NCBI RefSeq assembly: GCF_034190915.1
Contig: NW_026947486.1
Span: forward strand, 76,116,044-76,180,043
Direction: 5' to 3'
From: Cavia porcellus
Lineage: Eukaryota; Chordata; Mammalia; Rodentia; Caviidae
DNA: 64,000 bases
Every line of letters begins with the position of its first letter. Position 1 is the stretch's first letter. The position numbers and the translations under genes were made by a program. The notes below the pieces were generated by a model. The model saw only the letters and a list, made by a program, of their open reading frames with translations. It made no database searches and was not told where the DNA came from. Positions 9,188-20,524 of the stretch are shown here, piece after piece.

Positions 9188-12100
9188 TCAGTATTCACAC
9201 ATGCGAGATTGATTTATTTCACTTATGAGTATGGTCTCAAGCTGCCCCCATTTATGGATAAATATCTCAATGTGATCCTTCTTTATAGCTGAATAATACT
9301 CCATTGTATAGAAATACCACAATTTTTTTATCCATTCCTCAGTTGATGGACACTTGGGTTGTTTCCAAGATCTGGCGATTGCAAATTGTGCTGCTATAAA
9401 CATAGGTGCACATATATCACTGTGGTATGATGCTTTCAGTTCTTCTGGGAATATGCCTAGAAGTGGAATAGCTGGAATAAATGGGATTTACAATCCCAAC
9501 TTTTTGAGAAATCTCCAGACAGATATCCACAAAGGCTGTACCAGTCTACACTCCAACCAGCAGTGCAGGAGAGGTCCTTTTTCCCCACAGCCTCTCCAGC
9601 ATTTGTTGTTGTTGGTTTTCTTGATCCTGGCCATTCTTTCAGGAGTGAGATGGTATCTCAGTGTGGTTTTAATTTGCATTTCTCTAATGACCAATGATGA
9701 TGAGCATTTTTTCATGTATTTATTTGCCATTTGCATTTCTTCATCTGAGAATTGCGTATTCATCTCAGATGCCCATTTTTGGATTGGATCTTTGAATTTT
9801 GGAGGTCTGAGTTTCTTTAATTCTTTATATGTTTTAGACAAGAGGCCCTTGTCTGAGAGAGAGTTCACTAAAATCTTTTCCCAGTTTGTGGGTTTTCTTT
9901 TCACTATGCTGGAGATTTCTTTTGACATGCAGAAACTTTTTAATAAGAAATGGTCCCAGTTATTGATTCTGGGAAGTATTTCCTGTGCGATTTGAGTGCT
10001 GTTCATGAATTCTTTACCTACTCCTATGTCTCCAAGGTTTCTACCTAATTTGTCTTTCAATAGATTTAGTGTTTCTGTTTTAATATTCAGATCTTTGACC
10101 CATTTAGATTTTAATTTAGTACATGGTGATAGACATGGGTCTAGCTTTAGTTTTCGGCAAATGGAGAGCCAGTTTTTCCAGCACCATTTATTAAAGAGAC
10201 TGTCGTTCTTCCAGTGAACCTGCTTGGCTCCTTTATCAAAGATAAGGTGGTTGAGTGTGTTCGTAGTTGTGGTTGTATCTTCTAATCTGTTCCATTGATC
10301 TTCGGTTCTGTTTTGATTCCAATACCATGTTGATTTTACTACTGTTGCTTTGTAGTATAACTTCAAGTCAGGGATTGTGATACCTGCTGCTTTGTCTTTG
10401 CTGCTTAAATTGCCTTTGCGATTCTAGGTCTCTTCTGGTTCCAGATGAAATTTAGGAGTGATTTCTCTAGATCTATAAGGTATGTTGATGGTATTTCTAT
10501 TGGGATTGCATTGAATCTGTATAACAGTTTTGGGAGAATGGCCATTTTCACAATGTTTGTTCTTCCTATCCATGAGCAAGGGATGTCTTTCCATTTTCTG
10601 AGATCATCTTCAATTTCCTTTTTCAGTGTATTATAGTTTTCACTGTATAAGTCTTTCACTTCTTTCGTAAGAGTAATTCCTAAATATTTCATTTTTTTTG
10701 CTTGCTAATGTGAATAGTCCAGTTTCTCTTATTTCCCTCTCTGTGATTTTGTTGTTCGTGTATAGGAATGCTATTGATTTCTGAGTATTGATTTTGTATC
10801 CAGCCACATTACTGAATTTATTTATTGTATCTAAGAGTCTTTCAATGGAGTTTAGGGGGTCTTCTATGTAGTGTATCATGTCATCTGCAAACAATGATAA
10901 TTTAACTTCTTCTTTTCCTATCTTTACCCCTTTTATTTCTCTTTCTTCCCTAATTGCTCTGGCTAGTACTTCCAGTACTATATTAAATAGGAGTGGTGAT
11001 AAAGGACATCCTTGTCTTGTGCCCGATTTTAAAGTAAAGGCTTTCAATATTTGGCCATTTAGTATGATGCTGGCTGTTGGTTTGTCATAAATGGCCTTTA
11101 TTATATTGAGGTAAAGACCATTTATTCCAATTTTCTGTAAAGTTCTTATCATGAATAAGTGTTGGACCTTATCAAAGGCTTTTTCTGCATCTATAGAAAT
11201 GATCATGTGATTCTTATTTTTGGCTTTATTGATATGGTGGATTACATTTATTGATTTACGTATGTTGAACCATCCTTGCATTCCTGGGATGAATCCCACT
11301 TGGTCATGGTGTATAATCTTCTTGATGATTTGCTGCATCCTATTTGCCAATATTTTATTGAGGATTTTTGCATCTGTGTTCATTAGGGAGATCGGTCTAT
11401 AGTTCTCTTTTATAGTTGGGTCTTTCTCAGGTTTTGGTACTAGAGTAATATTTGCTTCCAGGAATGACTTAGGAAGGATTGCTTCCCTTTCAATTTCATT
11501 GAATAGTTTGAGGAGTGTCGGCATTAGGTCTTCTTTGTATTTCTTGTAGAATTCTGCAGTGAATCCATCTGGGCCTGGGCTCTTCTTGGTGGGTAAGGAC
11601 TTAATTACATTTTCAATTTCATTAGCAGAGATTGGGTTATTCAACAGTTTTACATCCTCTTGATCTAGCTTTGGTACTTCATATGCTTCTAAGAATCTGT
11701 CTATTTCTTCTGTGTTATCAAACTTTTGAGAGTAGAGGTTTTTGAAATAGGTGTTGATGATCTTCTGTATTTCCATTGGGTCTGTAGTGATTTCTCCTTT
11801 TTCATTTCTTATTGCATGAATTTGAGCTTTTTCTTCCCTTTTTTTAGTAAGGTTGGCTAGGGGCTTATCGATTTTATTTATTCTTTCAAAGAACCAACTC
11901 TTTGATTCGTTGATTCTTTGGATTGTTTTCTTAGTCTCTATTGCTTTGATTTCTGCTCTGATTTTTATAATTTCCTCTCTTCTTTTGGCTTTGTGCTTGA
12001 CTTGCTCTTCTTTTTCTAGCTGTTTGAGGTATAGCATCAAGTTATTTATTTGTATTCGTTCTGTTTTCCTGATGTGGGAACTCAGTGCAATAAATTTTCC

Positions 12101-13008
12101 TCTCAGGACGGTTTCATTGCATCCCACAGATTCCGGTAAGTTGTATCTGCATTTTCATTTTCTTTTAGGTATTGTTTAATTTCTTCTTTAATTTCTTCTG
12201 TGACCCACTGATTGCTCAAGAGTGTGTTATTCAGTTTCCATGTGCTTGCAGAATTTTTGCAGTATCTTTTATCATTAATTTCTAATTTCAGAGCGCTATG
12301 ATCCGATAACATGCAAGGGATGATTTCAACTCTTTTGCATTTGCTTAAATATGTTCTGTGAGCTAATATATGGTCTATTTTAGAAAATGATCCATGTACT
12401 GCTGAGAAGAATGTGTATTCTGATGTTGTTGGGTGGAACATTCTGTATATGTCTATCAAACCCATTTGTTCACAGGTGTGATTCAGTTCTGTTATTTCTT
12501 TGCTCATTTTCTGTCTGGTTGATCTGTCCCTTGGTGTTAATGGCGTATTAAGGTCTCCTGTTACAACTGTGTTACTGATAATTTGAGTTTTCATTTCTGT
12601 TAGTAATTGTTTTATATAACTGGGTGCTCTGGAGTTTGGTGCGTATATATTTAAGATAGTTATCTCTTCCTCTTGGAGTTTTCCCCTTACGAGTATGTAG
12701 TGACCTTCTTTGTCCTTTATGGTCATTGTTGGTTTAAAGTTCACATTGTCTGCAAACAGAATGGCTACTCCTGCCTTTTTTTGGATTCCTGCTGCATGAA
12801 GAATTGTTTTCCATCCTTTGACTTTCAGTCTGTGAGTATCCTTCTGGGTTAGATGGGTTTCCTGTAAACAGCATATGGTTGGATTTTGTTTCTTGATCCA
12901 TTCTGCTAGTCTGTTTCTTTTGATTGGTGCATTGAGACCATTTACATTAATGGTTATTACTGTTAAATGCTGGTTAATTGTAGGAATGTTATCTCTCTGC
13001 TGTTGCAT
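9188..13008 (-). pseudogene. L1 ORF2 (endonuclease-reverse transcriptase), broken
   Basis: ORF2p normally nicks DNA and reverse transcribes L1 RNA in place. Domain order on the minus strand is APE-type endonuclease in 13008-12103 ([27 protein letters not shown] and SDHSALK carry the catalytic Asn, Glu, Asp and Asp-His), then reverse transcriptase (RT) in 12127-10640 with the SLFADDM catalytic motif near 10885, then the Cys-containing C-terminal region with CWRGCGEKG near 9600. The frame is broken at about 12115, 10660, 10385 and 9450, and the last codons are lost by a CGA to TGA change at 9188 (the nested sister keeps CGA). About 1,270 codons in total, the normal ORF2 length. Not functional as it stands. 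Confidence 0.95.
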
Positions 13009-14058
13009 CTTTATCTTTCTGTTCTGTTTAATTATTTGCTTTGCTTAGTGGTTTTTTCCTTTGTGTATCTAGACTGTCTTTCAATATTTTTTGCAGGGTT
13101 GGTTTGGTGTTCATGAAGTTCCTCAGCTCTGCTTTGTCATGGAAGTATAGTATTGCACCATCTATTTTGAATGATAGTTTTGCAGGATATATCAGTCTTG
13201 GTTGGAAATCATTTTTGCTTTAGGATGTGGAATATTTCACTCCATGCTCTTCTTGACTTTATCGTTTGTGCTGAGAAGTCTGGTGTGATTCTGATAGGTT
13301 TTCCTTTATAAGTTATCTGTCTTTTCTCTCTGACAGCTTTTAGTAATCTATTCTTGTGTTGGATTTCTGGGATGGTGATTATTATATGTCTGGGTGTAGT
13401 TTTATTTTGATTATGACTATTTGGAGTTCTATATGCTTCACTGATCCTGATGTCAGTTTCTGATCTCATGCTTGGGAAATTCTCAGCTATTACTTCTCTA
13501 AATATCCTCCTGACATCCTTCATGTTGTCTCCCTCTCTTTCATTAATCCCTATCATTCTTATGTTATTCTTCTTTGCGTCGTCTTGCAGTTTTTGAATTG
13601 TTGTTTCCTGATTCCTTGTTATTTTCAAAAGATCTTTCCTTTCCTGTTCACTAGCTGCAATCCTGTCTTCAAGGTCTGAAATTCTATCTTCACTTTCATT
13701 AAGGCGGTTTTTACAACTTTCAGTGGAGTTTTTTATTTCCTGTATATCTCTGTGCATCTGCATTATGTATTCTGTTTGTTTCTTATATTGCTCGTCTAGG
13801 GATTCTATCTTTTTGTTTAGTTCCTCCAATTTTTTATCTGTGTTTTCTTTAGATATATTTAGAATCTCTTTCATTTCTTTTATCATTTTTTCTTTTATCT
13901 GGGAGATTATTTCGAGTTTGAATTTCTTTAAAGCTTCCTGGAGTTGCTTGTCAATTTCAGTAGCTATTGTGTCCGTTATGTGAGGTGGATGAGATATATT
14001 TTCTTCTATATACATCGCGCCTAGGGTTTCTTGAGATGGGCTGGAGGTTTGAGGTTGT

Positions 14059-14071
14059 AATTTGGTCTTTC
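14059..14071. repeat. target-site duplication, left copy, of nested L1
   Basis: AATTTGGTCTTTC, repeated exactly at 16764-16776 after the poly(A) tail. Confidence 0.92.
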
Positions 14072-15561
14072 AAGTGAAAGACTTATACAGTGAAAATTAT
14101 AATACACTGAAAAAGGAAATTGAAGATGATCTCAGAAAATGGAAAGACATCCCTTGCTCATGGATAGGAAGAACAAACATTATGAAAATGGCCATTCACC
14201 CAAAACTGTTATACAGATTCAATGCAATCCCAATAGAAATACCATCAACATACCTTATAGATCTAGAGAAATCACTCCTAAATTTCATCTGGAACCAGAA
14301 GAGACCTAGAATCGCAAAGGCAATTCTAAGCAGCAAAGACAGAGCAGGAGGCATCACAATCCCTGACTTGAAGTTATACTACAAAGCAACAGTAGTAAAA
14401 TCAACATGGTATTGGAATCAAAACAGAGCTGAAGATCAGTGGAATAGATTAGAAGATACAACCACAACTACGAACACACTCAACCACCTTATTTTTGATA
14501 AAGGAGCCAAGCAGATTCACTGGAAGAACGACAGTCTCTTTAATAAATGGTGCTGGAAAAACTGGCTCTCCATTTGCCGAAAACTAAAGCTAGACCCATG
14601 TCTATCACCATGTACTAAATTAAAATCTAAATGGGTCAAAGATCTGAATATTAAAACAGAAACACTAAATCTATTGGAAGACAAAATAGGTAGAAACCTT
14701 GGAGACATAGGAGTAGGTAAAGAATTCATGAACAGGACTCAAACCGCACGGGAAATACTTCCCAGAATCAATAACTGGGACCACTTCTTATTAAAAAGTT
14801 TCTGCATGTCAAAAGAAATCTCCAGCATAGTGAAAAGAAAACCCACAAACTGGGAAAAGATTTTAGTGAACTCTCTCTCAGACAAGGGCCTCTTGTCTAA
14901 AACATATAAAGAATTAAAGAAACTCAGACCTCCGAAATTCAAAGATCCAATCCAAAAATGGGCATCTGAGATGAATATGCAATTCTCAGATGAAGAAATG
15001 CAAATGGCAAATAAATACATGAAAAAATGCTCATCATCATTGGTCATTAGAGAAATGCAAATTAAAACCACACTGAGATACCATCTCACTCCTGAAAGAA
15101 TGGCCAGGATCAAGAAAACCGACAACAAATGCTGGAGAGGCTGTGGGGAAAAAGGAACTCTCCTGCACTGCTGGTGGGAGTGTAGACTGGTACAGCCTTT
15201 GTGGAGATCTGTCTGGAGATTTCTCAAAAAGTTGGGACTGGAAATCCCATTTATTCCAGCTATTCCACTTCTAGGCATATTCCCAGAAGAACTGAAAGCA
15301 TCATACCACAGTGATATATGTGCACCTATGTTTATAGCAGCACAATTTGTAATCGCCAGATCTTGGAAACAACCCAAGTGACCATCAACTGAGGAATGGA
15401 TAAAAAAGTTGTGGTATTTCTATACAATGGAGTATTATTCAGCTATAAAGAAGGATCACATTGAGATATTTATCAATAAATGGGCGCAGCTTGGGACCAT
15501 ACTCATTAGTGAAATAAATCAATCTCGCATGTGTGAATACCGAATAGTTTCCCTAATGTAA
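14072..15561 (+). pseudogene. L1 ORF2 C-terminal third, one nonsense change
   Basis: The frame is open from the truncation to TGA at 15379-15381, where the host copy reads Cys (TGT), and then continues in the same frame to the natural TAA at 15559-15561. Apart from that codon this fragment is intact, so the nested L1 is young. It contains the [10 protein letters not shown] zinc-knuckle-like motif near 15130-15160. It lacks endonuclease and reverse transcriptase and is not functional. Confidence 0.93.
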
Positions 15562-16763
15562 ATAATGTTTCAAATATATAAAAATATGTGGTAATCATGA
15601 TTCCCCATTAGGTGGCCCTGAAGCCTTATAAAGTTTTCACTCATTAATTAGAAAGGCTTTATTCTGGGCTTCTTGATACGCAAATATTTGAAGCTAGAGT
15701 ATATGAAGTTTTACCCAAATATTTCAAGGAAAAAGACACTATGGTAACTACTATTAAGTCAGGTTATAAGGTGGTGAAGTACTAGGTTGTTGAAACAGTC
15801 ATGCTGTGACCTCTATTGTTATATTGTTATGTCCTGTTTTATCTCAATCTTCCCCTTATTGTTTCAAAAAAAATTATTTAGTCATTTCTTATGTTTGTCT
15901 TAATTAAAGAAAAAATTCAAAAAAATTAGGATATATAAATAGCAACTCTTTTCGATTTCCTATTAACTTGTTTTGAAGTCCTGTAGTACTCCCACGATCT
16001 TGTTTTGACTGATTAGACTCTGTTCCATTCTATATGATAGTATCAAGTTTGAAGACATAGGCAATTACTTTGAAGACAATAAGATTCACTAAGATACCCA
16101 TTCTGGTTTAACTATTGTCTTCTTTGGAAGTCCTGTAATGTTTACAATGCCTAAGTTTTATTGGTCTTGTTCTCTACTGTTTTGTCCAACTTTATAATAT
16201 CTAATAAGATAGACAATTCTTTTTAAGGAAACAAGGGACGACGTTGATAACCATGGTTGATAAACTTGTACTCTGTTCTACACCATGTGCTATGTCTATC
16301 CTTGGTATTGACTGACAGCTTTGTTTTGCCATATTTGACTGTATTCTTCCCCCCCCCCAAAGAAAGTAATAAGCACTAAGGTGTAATAAAATCCAAGATG
16401 TGTAAATTTTGTTGTAAAAAAGAGAGGGAAAAAAAAAAAAAAAGAAAAAGAGCTCTAACGCATATAACAGCAAGTGTGTTTGGAGGTGTTAAATAGCTGA
16501 CTTTATCAATGTTTTTGGAACATTGAACACAGCTGTTTGCAGTCTCCCTGTTTGAATGTCCACCTTGTGTTCTTTGATACTGTGATTTGAGGAACTATTT
16601 TCAAGAAAATAGTGTGTAATCTACTAGCAGGTAATTTCTTACTGTTATGTTTTTTTGTTTTGTTTTGTTTTGTTTTATTTTGTTTTGTAGTTCTGTATTG
16701 CGTGTACCCTTACGCCGCTTTGGTTTGTTTTGTGTTTATCTCTTTTTCCTCTTAAAAAAAAAA
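14072..16763 (+). mobile_element. nested 5'-truncated L1 inserted in L1 ORF1
   Basis: Begins inside ORF2, runs through ORF2 C-terminus and 3' UTR to a poly(A) tail at 16753-16765, and is bracketed by a perfect 13-bp target duplication. It is of the same subfamily as its host (nearly identical over 2.7 kb, same 3' UTR deletion). Being opposite in orientation, it forms an inverted repeat with 7977-10662. Confidence 0.95.
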
Positions 16764-16776
16764 AATTTGGTCTTTC
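16764..16776. repeat. target-site duplication, right copy, of nested L1
   Basis: AATTTGGTCTTTC, overlapping the end of the poly(A) tail. The host ORF1 resumes directly after it. Confidence 0.92.
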
Positions 16777-16839
16777 GTTTTGTCATTTTCCTATATTTCT
16801 GTGTTTCAAGTTTTATTTGAAAGCTTCCTCAGGATCTGT

Positions 16840-17424
16840 TGAAAATCCCCTTCTATGTTTGCAGCTACTGAGACTCTGGCACCATGCTACCCCAAGCCAT
16901 TGGGACTACAGAACCAGTGGCCCTCCTCTGCCTGCTCAGAACTCAGCAGTTCCAGACAAGCTGGGCCTCAGGGACACTGTGTGCCCACCTGCCCCTTGGA
17001 AGCTCCACAGTTCTTCAATTGCAGCCAGGTTAGGGTACTCACCACAGGCCTCAGCGCCTCAGGAACCTGTGGTCCCTCCCTGCTTGCATGGATATCCACA
17101 GTCCTCCAGACACACGGAGAGGCAGATGCAGGCACCCCAGATCCGCCCAGCTCCTCCTCTGCACACCGATGGCCAGGTGCGGCAGCACAACAGGCTGGGC
17201 TCGGCTGATAGTGTGGGCCCGCCCATCCGTCGGGAGCTCAGCAGTTCTCCAACTGCAACAGGAATGGGGAGGCTGATGTGGAAGCCTCAAACTCACCTCT
17301 CCCCTTCACTGCACCTGGGAGCCTGGGGGGACTCCAACAGTCTGGACAGAGATATCCAGAGTCCTCCAGACACGCAAAGAGCCCAGTGAGGGCACCCCAG
17401 ATCTGCCCAGCTCCTCCTCTCCTG
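16840..17424 (-). promoter_or_regulatory. L1 5' UTR with monomer repeats (internal promoter)
   Basis: GC-rich 5' UTR of the host L1. A block beginning GATATCCACAGTCCTCCAGACAC at 17091 recurs at 17351 as GATATCCAGAGTCCTCCAGACAC, a 260-bp monomer period, and each copy continues into 'caccccagatc.gcccagctcctcctct'. This is the tandem-monomer promoter layout of rodent L1s. Because it has about 1.3 to 2 monomers, the element is close to full length. The plus-strand frame of about 219 codons across here has no ATG start. Confidence 0.8.
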
Positions 17425-17435
17425 TATTAGTTTCT
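17425..17435. repeat. target-site duplication, right copy, of the 9.4-kb L1
   Basis: Exact repeat of 7966-7976. Confidence 0.9.
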
Positions 17436-17559
17436 AAGGTCTGAATTTCAATAGCAAAACAGTCAAAATGTCCACAACGAATGAAGGAAAACTACTTGGT
17501 TCACCTCTTTTTTCACTTTCATTTTTTTCTAGGAGTAAATGTGCGATTATTTGCCTCTA

Positions 17560-18160
17560 GTTGGGGGTATATTTTTTAAAAATATGTTTTAAAAATGTTT
17601 TTATTAGTATGTGTGTGCAATACATAATAAATACATTTATTATGAGGAATTGGTGCATATCCATATCACATTCTTTTTATATCCCCTTCTCCTTTCTTCT
17701 TCTCCTCCCATCTCTTCTCATTTCCACAAAGTCTACCTCTCTGCTTCCTGTCATTTGTCTTTTATTTTTCTCCTTAAGTTGTTATACTTTGAGTTTCTGA
17801 CATATGAGAAACCATGCCACATTTAACCTTCTGTGTCTAATTTATTTTACTTAGCAGTAAGAACTCATGAGGAGAGGAGTGGATTTTCCTACAAATTATT
17901 CAAATTTATCCCTCTTTATGACTAAGTTGTCCTCCATTTTGTATATATACAACATTTTATTTATTCATTCATCTGTCAGTTGGCTTATAGGCTGCTTCCA
18001 AGTTTTACTTACTATGAGTTGTGCTGCTAGCAACAAGAGTATGCTTGTATCACTGCTAATATGAGGTATTTAATTTCTTTGGGGACATACACAGAAGAGG
18101 TTTGGCTGGGTCAAACAGAATCTTTATTCTTAGTTTTAAGAATCTCCATAGAGGACCACC
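17560..18160 (-). mobile_element. old L1 3' end, antisense
   Basis: Plus strand reads L1 3' UTR and ORF2 end in antisense (atttattcattcatctgtca, ggctgcttccaagttttact, gtgctgctagcaacaa..., ttggctgggtcaaacag). Diverged. Confidence 0.75.
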
Positions 18161-18780
18161 AGGGTGGTTCTACTGAAAAGAAGAGCATTTGTCTTCATTT
18201 TGGTTAAACTAGCCTTAATTCTGTGTATTGATATACACAGAACTGGCTGGAATATTTATTTACCACATCAATTTGCATTAAACAATGCAAATGGGTCTAG
18301 TCTAGATGGTGATCTGTAGCTTTTAAAGCAATGTGAGACAAGTCCGTGACGCTCCACCTACAGTCTCCAACTAGTATATGTAAGCTAGGTGGATTGAGGC
18401 TGGACTGTTGACTGAGACTGAAGCTCCAGAAAGAATCTATGACATCTCAGAGCATAAAGGAATCTATGACATCTCAGAGCATCAAAGCTAAAGCATCAAC
18501 CCCAAAACACAAATTACTTCTTCAAACTGAGGCATGAAGATTCGTCTTGTTGCATACCTCTCTCTTCATGCTGCAGAGGTGCCAAGAGGTGCTATTTTAC
18601 TTCCTAACTAGCACAGCTCACAGCACTCACTTGCTTCCCACCATTCTCACAATCACTTATCATGGAGCCACTCCTGTTCATGAATTAATAAAACCCAGGT
18701 TTGACAATGGGTGGAAGTCTTTGTTCTGGTTAGTTATTGTTCTAAGTAGTCTTAGGACCTCCTGGGCTCCCCATCACTAT
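18160..18780. other. no gene seen; small tandem duplication
   Basis: Single-copy-looking DNA. A 23-bp segment starting GAATCTATGACATCTCAGAG is repeated at 18433 and 18460 (27-bp period). Confidence 0.55.
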
Positions 18781-19185
18781 ATATATATGTGCTTATATCT
18801 TTATTCCCGCTGTGGGTTGCTCTGGAAGTGGTAGATTGGAATTGCTTATTGGAATTCCAATAACTTCCTAAGGATTGCAAATATAAACTCCACTGGACTG
18901 CAGCAAGGTCCAGAATGGCTCTCTGTAAATCTCCATACCGGTTTCCAAAGTAGTTATAGGAATCTACATTCCAGCCAACAATATAGAAGAGTTCCTTTCC
19001 CCATAATCTCAACAGCATTTGTTGTTGTGGGAGTCCTTGATGGCAGCCATCCTTTCTGGAGTAAGATAGAATCTGGGTGTTATCTTGATTTGCATTTCCC
19101 TAATGGCCAAAGATGCTGAACTGTTTTTCATGAACCTATGGGGCAATTATACTTCTGTTGTTGAGAAGTTTCTATTCATTTTAAC
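18780..19185 (-). mobile_element. old L1 ORF2 fragment, antisense
   Basis: Antisense of the L1 ORF2 C-terminus (ctacattccagccaacaata, ccataatctcaacagcattt, gatttgcatttccctaatgg). Confidence 0.75.
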
Positions 19186-19379
19186 TGACTTGTGGGCAGA
19201 TTTCTTCATGCCTACTACTCTCACTACAAGTGCTTAGCCCCACAGCCACATAGATACTTCATTTTTATGAAAATAGTCATGACTCAGAATTTAAGTTGTA
19301 AAAATGCTTTATTATATTCAACATCATTTAAAGATTTCCAAAAACAGTATTCTTAAATGTATATTTCTTTTGAAGGCAA

Positions 19380-20364
19380 ATGGGGGATTCAAGGTCGAAG
19401 CGTCGTAGACACAGAAAAAGAAATAAAAGATCAAAGAACAAGAAACAAAATTCGATCAATGCGGAAACCAGGTAATGATAGTAACTATACTTTGTGTTGC
19501 ACAGCATTTTCAGTGCTATGTTAGAAATTCATCTTGTTAAATAGAGAAAAAATAAGACTCAAGGAAGACTTTTTGGTAAACTTGCATTTTAGTTTAAATA
19601 ACTCCATATATCTTATTTCTAAGACAATAAACCTTTTTCATGCATGGAAAAGATCCAGGTATTATTTTCTTAAATTATACTGTTTAAATTGTACTGAATG
19701 TTTTGTGACAATAAACTACACAAAAACACTTTTGAGAAAAACATTTGATGATGTCAAAAAGTACGTTCAAAATGCTTTTTTGATACTGGGAATTTAACCC
19801 AAGACCCCTGCATTAAGTTATATCTGCAGCCCTTTATTCTTTTTTTTTTTTTTAATTTTGAGTTTCACTCATTGGCTAAATTACCCTGGGTGTTGAATTT
19901 CTACTCTCCTACCTCAACCTCCAAGAGTGCTGGAATTACAAGCATTTACCAACACACTCAGCTGGTATTTCACTTTCAAAAAGAAAATCCAGGGCAGGGT
20001 ACATATCTCAGTCGTAAAACGCTTGCTGGTCATTTGTAAGGCCTTGAATTCAATCCTGAACAAAGCAATAATAAATATTTAGTGTGATAAATTAATGACT
20101 GATAAATTAATAAACTACATAACCTCTAAAATTCCCATGAGCATCTACTTTTGTGTATTCAGGACTGTATATTTCATGGCAAGTACTTAAACTTTTGATT
20201 ATTTGCATTGCAGGAGTATGAGCCCTCAGACGACGCGTCGATTTCAGGAGCTCTTCGAACACACGCACCATCAAATTGATACCCATCCCCACCTCTATCC
20301 CCAAAACTATGAACCCTCCCCACAAGATCTTCTGTTTTTTCTCCAACTGCTTTACCTGCACTAA
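19380..20364 (+). CDS. candidate two-exon gene for an 80-residue basic protein (unrecognised)
   Basis: Exon 1 coding part is 19380-19471 and exon 2 is 20214-20364, joined across a 742-bp intron. The donor is CCAG|GTAATG and the acceptor tttgcattgcag|G. Together they give 81 codons without interruption, ending TAA. Fourteen of the first 31 residues are Lys or Arg (SRSKRRRHRKRNKRSKNKK), a nuclear-localisation or nucleic-acid-binding type of sequence as in transition proteins and protamines. The rest is His/Pro/Gln-rich and ends in a short hydrophobic DLLFFLQLLYLH. Two AATAAA signals lie 115-130 bases past the stop. Both exons keep several CpGs. A 3' splice-like ttcttttgaag just before the ATG suggests an upstream non-coding exon. 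The intron holds only old SINEs. I recognise no family. The antisense strand of exon 2 is also open, so the coding strand there is not settled. Confidence 0.4.
19780..19968 (-). mobile_element. ID-B1 composite SINE, antisense, in the candidate intron
   Basis: Plus strand: 'tgggaatttaacccaagacc' (ID end), a poly(T) run, then antisense B1 (ctcctacctcaacctccaag, gctggaattacaagcattta). Confidence 0.8.
19985..20080 (+). mobile_element. ID-type SINE in the candidate intron
   Basis: 'cagggtacatatctcagtcg', 'aaacgcttgctggt' and 'gaattcaatcctg' are diverged A and B box regions, ending in an A-rich tail. Confidence 0.7.
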
Positions 20365-20418
20365 GTGGTAAACATCACCGCTATCACTTTTGTCTGGAGC
20401 CTCTGCTTCTACCATCAT
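20107..20418 (-). other. antisense 103-codon open frame over candidate exon 2
   Basis: Starts with two ATGs at 20418, with A at -3 (agaaagATG), and shares codon boundaries with the plus-strand exon. The product would have an acidic N-terminus (EAEAPDKSDSGD), a Lys/Glu segment (VKQLEKKQK) and one membrane-helix-like stretch (ILWGGFIVLGIEVGMGINLM), then basic residues (KSTRRLR). First codon positions are purine-rich, as in real genes, more so than in the plus-strand frame. A CAG|GTAAAG donor-like site lies inside it. A GC-box/TATA pair at about 21030 faces it. Not recognised; it may be a real small membrane-protein gene or the shadow of the plus-strand exon. Confidence 0.25.
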
Positions 20419-20479
20419 CTTTCTTAGAGGTCCCTCTTTTTAGGCTCGCCCCCTGCTCCATCACATAAAATGAAGTAGA

Positions 20480-20493
20480 AATAAAGTAATAAA
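20480..20493 (+). terminator. two AATAAA poly(A) signals
   Basis: AATAAA at 20480-20485 and 20488-20493, downstream of the candidate exon 2 stop at 20364. They could serve the plus-strand transcript. Confidence 0.45.
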
Positions 20494-20524
20494 TGTGAAA
20501 ACCATATTTTGACTATTTTAATGA

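Larger units (their letters stand above)
13050..16838 (-). pseudogene. L1 ORF1 (RNA-binding chaperone), split by nested L1
   Basis: The main part (14015-13209) encodes the coiled coil (heptad-rich, Lys/Glu-rich) and then the RRM and C-terminal domain (RMIGINEREGDNMKDVRRIF, RHIIITIPE). A TGA at about 13209 ends it early; the expected C-terminal tail still reads on towards 13050. Upstream, the same frame continues through 14058 and resumes at 16776 with KYRKMTKRKTK, matching the ORF1 start of the L1 at 47.6 kb, so the nested L1 sits about 40 codons into ORF1. The ATG present in the 47.6-kb copy is lost here (AGA, then a TGA two codons later). Confidence 0.9.
7977..17424 (-). mobile_element. near-full-length L1 (host of a nested L1)
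   Basis: Read on the minus strand: monomeric 5' UTR (17424-16840), ORF1 (split by the nested L1), a short spacer, ORF2 (13008-9188), 3' UTR and poly(A) tail at 7977. Removing the 2.7-kb nested insertion leaves about 6.75 kb, full length for a rodent L1. Its 11-bp target duplication is perfect, so insertion was by target-primed reverse transcription and fairly recent. Its 3' UTR lacks a segment of about 340 bp found in the L1 at 56.8-58.2 kb. The coding frames are broken as described separately. Confidence 0.95.

Noticed and set aside
9354..9995. 213-codon plus-strand frame (and the 212-codon twin at 14739-15377 minus)
   Set aside because: They are antisense shadows of the L1 ORF2 C-terminus and occur in both copies only because the L1 sense strand is conserved.
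16730..17389. 219-codon plus-strand frame antisense to the L1 5' UTR, reminiscent of primate ORF0
   Set aside because: It has no ATG near its start, begins in the nested L1 tail, and GC-rich CpG-containing monomers favour open frames. Primate ORF0 is not known in rodents.
7977..17424. Twin-priming inversion as the explanation of the opposite L1 halves
   Set aside because: In twin priming each part of the element occurs once. Here the 3' 2.7 kb is present twice and the inner copy has its own target duplication, so two insertions occurred.
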